From Streptomyces sp. NBC_01298 (GTDB lineage Bacteria; Actinomycetota; Actinomycetes; Streptomycetales; Streptomycetaceae): a DNA stretch of 64,000 bases. The translations under genes and the position numbers were made by a program. The notes under the pieces were generated by a model, which ran no database searches, was not told the DNA's origin, and saw only the letters and a list, made by a program, of their open reading frames with translations. Positions 59,328 to 64,000 of the stretch are shown here, piece by piece; the first letter of the stretch is position 1, and every line of letters starts with the position of its first letter. The stretch is from the NCBI RefSeq assembly GCF_035978755.1, contig NZ_CP108414.1, forward strand, positions 8,494,001 through 8,558,000, in the 5' to 3' direction.

Positions 59328-59714
59328 ATGGTAAGCCGCATCAGTGAGCTGGTCATCGACTGCGTCGACCCCGAGCGCCTCGCCGGGTTCTGGAGCGAGG
59401 TGCTGGGCTACGTGGAGCTCTCCCGGGAGGACGACGGGAGCATCGAGATCGGGCCGCCCGGTCCCGGCTTCGGAGGTCCGCAGCCCACCCTCGTGCTCAG
59501 CCCGAGCAGCGATCCGCGCAGGGGCAAGCTCCGCCTGCACATCGACGTGAGTCCGGTCGACCGGGACCAGGACGCCGAGCTGGAGCGCCTGCTCGCGCTC
59601 GGCGCCCGTCCGGCGGACGTCGGCCAGACGGGCGCCGAGAGCTGGCACACCCTGGCCGACCCGGAGGGCAACGAGTTCTGCCTGCTGCGCACCCGCCTGA
59701 AGCCCCTGACCTAG
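59328..59714 (+). CDS. VOC-family (glyoxalase-like) protein
   Basis: 128 residues, two beta-alpha-beta-beta-beta modules: ISELVIDCVDPERLAGFWSE and, in the second half, LHIDVSPVDRDQDAELERL then LADPEGNEFCLL, the usual VOC ending. Metal ligands are plausible (His in LHIDV, Glu in GNEFCLL), but the first-module ligand is unclear. TACACT 7 bases before ATG and no ribosome site suggest a leaderless message. The stop shares CTAG with the convergent DUF4232 gene. Confidence 0.8.
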   Translation: MVSRISELVIDCVDPERLAGFWSEVLGYVELSREDDGSIEIGPPGPGFGGPQPTLVLSPSSDPRRGKLRLHIDVSPVDRDQDAELERLLALGARPADVGQTGAESWHTLADPEGNEFCLLRTRLKPLT

Positions 59715-60469
59715 GACGGCTTGGCGGAGGACCAGGCGGTGACGGTCACCTTGTCGTCGCAGAAGGCGAACACGCCGTCGTCCATGGCGATCTGGTGCTT
59801 CCCGGCGCCGAGTACGCCGATGACCACCGTCGGGTAGGAGCCCGGGGTCGCGCCGGACGCGCAGTAGCCGTCGGCCTCGCCCTGGACCTGGACGAAGGTG
59901 AGCTTCGTCCAGGCGCGGGCGCCCGGGGCCAGCATCACGTTGGTGGCGGCGGGGCCGGTGTGGGTGGTGGCCAGCGGCTTGTTCTTCTCCGGCGAGCCGT
60001 TGCCGGCCGCCGCGACCGTCGGGTACCCGTACACCTTGCAGGGGGCGCTGGACGTGTTGGTGACGGAGACGACGGCGGCCCCCGTTCCCGTGCCGGACGG
60101 GCGGACGTCTGTCTGGTGCCCCTCGGAGACCTTGACGTCGTCGACCGAACAGGGCTTCTGCGGCCCGCCGGTCCCACCACTCCCGCCGGTCCCACCACTC
60201 CCTCCGGTCCCACCACTCCCGCCGGAGGTGGAGCCGCCCGCGGACGCCGCACCTCCCGTGGAACCGGCGCTCCCGGCCCCGCTCGTGGTCCCGCCCTTGT
60301 CGCCGCCGCTGGGCGTGGCCCCGGCCGGCTGCGAGGCCGCGCCCGGCGCCGACGGGGCGGCGGCACCGCCGCCGTCGCCGGTCGGCGTGCAGCCCGCCAT
60401 CAGAGCGGCGGCCGCCAGGACCGTCGCCAGGGCCGCCGCGGTCCGGCTGATGCCTGCTGTGTGCTGCAT
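59711..60469 (-). CDS. DUF4232-type lipoprotein with Gly/Ser/Thr linker
   Basis: 252 residues from ATG 60469. Signal peptide with lipobox LMAGC (~residue 26). Residues ~30-100 are a low-complexity linker including three copies of GGSGGT, from an 18-bp DNA repeat (TCCCACCACTCCCGCCGG type) at 60171-60232. The C-terminal ~140 residues form the DUF4232 domain (SVTNTSSAPCKVYGYPTVA, then FVQVQGEADGYC, FCDDKVTVTAW) with four conserved Cys. Cell-surface protein of unknown role, common in Streptomyces. Confidence 0.82.
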   Translation of the reverse strand: MQHTAGISRTAAALATVLAAAALMAGCTPTGDGGGAAAPSAPGAASQPAGATPSGGDKGGTTSGAGSAGSTGGAASAGGSTSGGSGGTGGSGGTGGSGGTGGPQKPCSVDDVKVSEGHQTDVRPSGTGTGAAVVSVTNTSSAPCKVYGYPTVAAAGNGSPEKNKPLATTHTGPAATNVMLAPGARAWTKLTFVQVQGEADGYCASGATPGSYPTVVIGVLGAGKHQIAMDDGVFAFCDDKVTVTAWSSAKPS

Positions 60470-60676
60470 TGGGTGCTCCCCGAGGTTCACGACCGGTACC
60501 ACACCGGCACTCACGTGCACGTACACGGGCCACTGCCCCGAGCAGGTTCCCGCCGCACACCGCTGTGGCGCTTCCGTGACGCGCCCATGACGAAGCCGGA
60601 TCACCCCACCGCCGTACAGGCCGGACCAGGCAGCCTTGGATCCGTCGGCCGACGCCTTCTGTCAGTCCTCCGCGGC

Positions 60677-61078
60677 ATGATGACCGCGGTGAATACCACG
60701 ATGCTCATAGACGTCTGGATGCGGCTTCTCTCCGACCCTCGCAAGTCCTGGGTCCTGTTCGAACAGGGCACTTGTGTCGTGCTGACCGATCCGGATGGAG
60801 AGCTTGCCGGGCAGGCCACCGAAATCCTGAAGGAGTTCGGCCCGGCGCATGCCGGATCTTCGGCAGGGGACTTCGGGGTGATCGACCTCCAGGACGCAGA
60901 TGGTTGGGTCGTCACCGGGCACCACAACGACGTCCTCACCTATGTTGGCCCTGATGAGCCGCAAGATCACTCGGAGATCTCTGTCGGGCTCCTCGGTCGT
61001 TCCAAGCGCCATCGGGACGGCACCGAACTCCACGTCGTCCACGTCGAGGACAAGCGAAGGCCGGCTGACCCGGCTTGA
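60677..61078 (+). CDS. Hypothetical protein, 133 aa
   Basis: From ATG 60677 (or the adjacent ATG 60680). Soluble, with slightly lower GC than its neighbours. Contains EQGTCVVLTDPDGELAGQAT, DFGVIDLQDADGWVVTGHHN and a charged C-terminus. No ribosome site and no recognised family. The following 215 bases hold no gene I can see. Confidence 0.55.
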   Translation: MMTAVNTTMLIDVWMRLLSDPRKSWVLFEQGTCVVLTDPDGELAGQATEILKEFGPAHAGSSAGDFGVIDLQDADGWVVTGHHNDVLTYVGPDEPQDHSEISVGLLGRSKRHRDGTELHVVHVEDKRRPADPA

Positions 61079-61294
61079 GCGGCCACTGGGACGTACTCCC
61101 AGGCGTAACGAGGTGCGTCGATCCGGGGGTGGGGTGAGACCACGAGCGTGGTGGTGCCGGCGGCTCGCCGAGAACACACCAGCTTAGGCCCGACGGGTGT
61201 GCGCTCGTGCTCCGTTAGTGGATTCACCGATCCGCACCAGGCCTTCCGACTACCGTCGGAGGGGTCGTTCCGGGGGTCGTCGAAGGAGGGGCTG

Positions 61295-62017
61295 ATGCCG
61301 GTGATCGCGGTGGGGTTCCGCCTGGGCCGTGCCGTCGTTGGGCGGCAGGTGACGGTTCTCCTCACGGAGTCCGGTGTGCTGCACCGCTCCCACGGCGTGT
61401 ACGGGCAGCCGCCAGAGCTCGATCCGCCGAAGCCGCCGCCGCGTCAGCCGCGCCCCGACCCGTCGTGGAGCACGGGCCAGCACATCCTGGCGGGACCGAT
61501 CAGCGCTCTGCGGGAGCACCACGCGACAGCCACCGAGCGGGGCTACACCGAGGTGCTCATCGCACCCGCGTGCGTGCGCGTCGACGTGGAGGAGCATCCG
61601 CCGCCTCCGACCGGCAAGCGCCGCGGGCGGCCGCACCCGGAGCTGACCAACGCCTTCATCGGGACCGCGCCCGGAACTCCAGGGACCCTCGACGCCGCCG
61701 TCGACGAGTTCCGTACGCTTCTCGGCCTGCCCGTCCGGCCGGGGACCGTCACCGGGCAGCTCCGCCGGACCCCCGTCCCGCCCCGGAGCGACGCCATGCT
61801 GCGCACCCTCGCCCACGGCACGGCGATCACCTCGCCCGAGCGCTTCCCCGTGGGCTGGATCGTCACGCCTCAGGGAGTCACCCTGCGCGCCGGCCGGACG
61901 GCCGAATCCCTCGACCGTCCGGCCGTACTCGAACTACAGGCCGCGCTCACGGCCTGGCTGCGCCTCACCCAGCCGCCCACAGGGCCGTCCGTACGGGGCT
62001 CAGGGCTCCGGCCGTGA
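61295..62017 (+). CDS. Hypothetical protein, 240 aa
   Basis: From ATG 61295 with GGAGGGG upstream. A short N-terminal beta hairpin (VIAVGFRLGRAVVGRQVTVL), a Pro-rich segment (PPKPPPRQPRPDPS), a helical middle and a C-terminal VGWIVTPQGVTLRAGRTAES strand. No recognised domain, no signal peptide. Function unknown. Confidence 0.55.
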   Translation: MPVIAVGFRLGRAVVGRQVTVLLTESGVLHRSHGVYGQPPELDPPKPPPRQPRPDPSWSTGQHILAGPISALREHHATATERGYTEVLIAPACVRVDVEEHPPPPTGKRRGRPHPELTNAFIGTAPGTPGTLDAAVDEFRTLLGLPVRPGTVTGQLRRTPVPPRSDAMLRTLAHGTAITSPERFPVGWIVTPQGVTLRAGRTAESLDRPAVLELQAALTAWLRLTQPPTGPSVRGSGLRP

Positions 62018-62112
62018 CCGAAGGGGACCAGGGCTGAGCCGCTGGTAGGGCGACGCGCGGTGTCCTGCCCGGTGGCAGCCTGTCCGGGGCCCCGAGCGGG
62101 AGACTGCCGCCC

Positions 62113-63186
62113 ATGGACCTGGACTCGGTGATGGTGGAGCTGACCGCGGTACGCCCGGCGGATTTCACCGTGGCACGGAACGCGCACGCGGCTCAGGCCC
62201 GGGAGGCCGGTAAGCGGGAGCTAGGCCGTCTCTTTCGGATCTTGCCTGGCCCGCGCCGCCCGGCACCGCACCTCGCCGCGCTGCCGGGGCACCCGAGTAC
62301 GTCCAGTACGCGGGAGCCCCGGCAGCGCGCCGAGGCACGGCACCGGACGACGCGGGCCTGACCGGCAAGATCCGAAAGAGACGGCCTAGCCGCCGCGATC
62401 TCCGGACTGCGCAAGCCGACCGTCGCGGTGTGGACCGCCGGACTGCCGGCCCGCCTCCGGCCCGAGGAGACCCGCCAGTTCCTCCAGCTCGGCGAGGCAC
62501 TGCGCGGTGCGCACCGGACGCTGGACGGCGCACAGCTGCGGAAGCTGTCGCACGATCAGCATGCGGTGATCGGCGGCCTCGCGGCCATGGCGCGCTCACT
62601 GGCCGCCGAGGCCGGCCAGACCGTGAGCAAGCCCGTGCTCCACGAGGTCGAGCAGATCCTCCACGCGGTCCTCGCCGACGGTGACGTCGCCGCGCGATGG
62701 GCGGCGGGCCGGCTGACGAAGGCTCCGGACGGCGTGGTCGGCTTCACCGGCCTGGAACCGCTCCCCGGTGCTGCTCCGCCCCGGCCGGAGGCGGCGGCGG
62801 CCCGACCGGCCGGCCCGGAGTCACGACGGACCCGGACAGCGGGTGCGGGCGGGCGGGAGGGGCAGGCCCGGCGTGAGCGTGCGGAGGCAGCCCGGGCGTC
62901 CGCCCGGGCCTCCGCACGGGCGGAGTTCGCCGAAGCCCGGACCGAGGCGGACCGCCTGCGTGCCGCACAGGACGCGGCACAGGAGCTGTCGGACGGTGCG
63001 GCGGCCGAGGTGTCCGCGATCGAGGAGGAGATGAGGACCGTCCGCGAGCGGCTGGAGGCGGCGACCAGGGCGCGTGCGGATGCCGCCGCCGGCTTGCGCG
63101 AGGCCGGGCGGGCGGCCGCGAAGGCGCGGCGGCGGGCGGAGAGCGCCGCACGGAAGGCCGAGAAGCTCGGCGGTGCCAAGGAGTGA
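62113..63186 (+). pseudogene. Conserved actinobacterial gene interrupted by the 169-bp MITE
   Basis: The first 36 codons (MDLDSVMVELTAVRPADFTV ... GKRE) run into the element at 62221. Removing 165 bases (one CTAG kept) joins GAG-CTA-GCC in frame and gives GKRELAAAISGLRKPTVAVW, then the downstream frame TAGLPARLRPEETRQFLQLG. The restored protein would be ~302 residues with a C-terminal Ala/Arg/Glu coiled coil (~195-300). As it stands, TGA at 62359-62361 inside the element stops translation. A remnant could start at ATG 62428 (252 residues). I recall similar unannotated proteins in Streptomyces, but the function is unknown. Confidence 0.75.
62221..62389. mobile_element. MITE-like element, 169 bp, inside a coding sequence
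   Basis: Begins CTAGGCCGTCTCTTTCGGAT and ends with the complement, terminal CTAG included. It has the same length as 51849-52017, with an alignable interior in opposite orientation. The flanking CTAG copies look like a target duplication (CTAG or the inner TA). No open frame for a transposase. Confidence 0.82.
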
Positions 63187-63239
63187 GTCGAAGGGGTGGG
63201 TCGCCGGACCGGCGATCGGCCTCGGCCGCCCGGATCGCA

Positions 63240-64000
63240 TCAGGCCGAACGAGAGGTGGTGGCGATGGCCAGTCGCGTGCGCGCGGCGGCCCTGACCTCC
63301 GTGGTCTCCATCGGGTCGTCGCGCAGCGTCGCGATCCGCTCCCGGGTCTCGGGGCGGTCCGGTGCGTGGGCGATGCCCAGCAGCCGGGTCCGTTCCTCGC
63401 AGTCCCAGAGGGACTCGGTATGGGTGGTGTCGAGGTCGCAGGGGTCGATGACGGCGAGCGCCCGCAGGTAGTCGGCCCGCTCGTAGGAGTGTGGGGTGTG
63501 CAGCCAGAGCCGGCGCAGCACGGGGGCGGCTTCGGCCGCGGCGGCGCCGAAGAGGGCGAGCCGGTTCGCCGTCACGTCGGGGCCGCACCAATCCCCGTTC
63601 CGCCACTGCTCGGAGAGTTCGGCCAGGAGTCCCGGCAGTGCTTCGGGGCCGGGATGATCGGCCAGGACGTCCTTCCCCATCCGAGACAACCACTCGCGTC
63701 CGTCCGATGCCCACTCCCGGGCGGCCGGCACCGCACGGGGTCCGAGGCGGTTGACGGCCCGCCGCAGGCGGGGCAGCGGCCTGCGGCCGTCCGCGGTGCC
63801 GAGTGAGGGAACGAGAGGGATCAGGGCCTCGGTTGGCTCCCGGACGTTAAGCGCCCGCAGCGCGTCGATCTTCGTGTAGCCGTCGGTGTCGTCGGTGCCG
63901 TCGGCGGCCAGCAGGGCGAGCAGTTCCTCTTCGCGCAGAGCCTCCAGTGACGGCCGCGGAGCGAACGGGGAATCCCGCGCCTCGATCCCGAACCGGGTCC
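63240..64000 (-). CDS. HEAT-like repeat protein, 5' end outside window
   Basis: The frame is open from the right edge to the stop at 63240, at least 253 codons. It reads as consecutive helical pairs (SLEALREEELLALLAADGTD, YTKIDALRALNVREPTEALI, ERADYLRALAVIDPCDLDTT), the pattern of HEAT or PBS-lyase-like repeats. A GTG at 63731 exists internally but the coding character continues upstream of it. No catalytic motif; a scaffold or immunity-like role cannot be told apart. Confidence 0.65.
   Translation of the reverse strand, partial: TRFGIEARDSPFAPRPSLEALREEELLALLAADGTDDTDGYTKIDALRALNVREPTEALIPLVPSLGTADGRRPLPRLRRAVNRLGPRAVPAAREWASDGREWLSRMGKDVLADHPGPEALPGLLAELSEQWRNGDWCGPDVTANRLALFGAAAAEAAPVLRRLWLHTPHSYERADYLRALAVIDPCDLDTTHTESLWDCEERTRLLGIAHAPDRPETRERIATLRDDPMETTEVRAAARTRLAIATTSRSA

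Overview
The window is very GC-rich (well over 70% by eye) and carries actinobacterial hallmarks: strong third-position G/C in every real gene, many GTG starts, leaderless transcripts, a 977-residue LAL-type LuxR regulator, a prodomain-containing streptogrisin-like protease, and LacI and HutC-type GntR regulators. It is almost certainly a Streptomyces (or close relative) chromosome, in an accessory or arm-like stretch: there are no rRNA, tRNA or ribosomal genes, and the only central-metabolism genes are a long-form GAPDH and a 3-oxoacid CoA-transferase.

Layout. 1-2.7 kb: an aromatic acyl-CoA pathway (FAD monooxygenase cut by the window edge, coupled to an AMP-ligase/hotdog-thioesterase fusion). 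2.8-15.8 kb: an esterase-rich region with an anti-sigma-type ATPase, three carboxylesterase/hydrolase genes, a LacI regulator, an MFS transporter, a secreted SurE, a secreted beta-helix protein and a PAP2-like protein. Copies of a 12-bp palindrome (TTACACGTGTAA) lie in its intergenic gaps. 16-20.4 kb: a lipid-flavoured cluster (lipase-like protein, degenerate P450-like protein, acyltransferase, stand-alone acyl carrier protein). 20.4-29.5 kb: nucleotidyltransferase, voltage-gated ion channel, CaiB-like CoA-transferase, secreted S1 protease with Ig-like repeats, LAL regulator. 29.5-31.8 kb: GAPDH and an NADPH-FMN reductase. 31.9-37.9 kb: a polyhydroxybutyrate catabolic island (secreted depolymerase, secreted oligomer-hydrolase-like esterase, 3-hydroxybutyrate dehydrogenase, ScoAB). 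38.1-45.7 kb: lipoprotein, a helicase interrupted by an in-frame stop, a recombinase remnant, an MFS transporter, and a LysR/epimerase divergent pair. 45.7-55.7 kb: a phosphonate-type locus with two GntR regulators, a four-gene ABC importer, a HAD hydrolase, a cupin and a TmpA/TmpB-like oxidative C-P cleavage pair. 55.8-64 kb: DUF2330 protein, a second PAP2, a zinc alcohol dehydrogenase, a 49-residue secreted peptide, VOC and DUF4232 proteins, hypotheticals, and a HEAT-like protein cut by the window edge.

Mobile DNA. Two 169-bp elements (51849-52017 and 62221-62389) share near-identical inverted ends and begin and end with CTAG; a solo end lies at 38941-38972. I interpret them as a MITE family. 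One copy interrupts a coding sequence in frame. The other copy and the solo end abut the TAG stop codons of minus-strand genes. CTAG also forms the shared stop of four convergent gene pairs in this window.

How genes work together. The phosphonate locus reads as uptake (solute-binding lipoprotein, two permeases, ATPase) followed by hydroxylation and C-P cleavage of a trimethylaminoethylphosphonate-like substrate. Dyads upstream of both the importer and tmpA suggest shared GntR control. The PHB island reads as extracellular polymer to oligomer to monomer to acetoacetate to acetoacetyl-CoA. Both are inferences from family membership and gene order.
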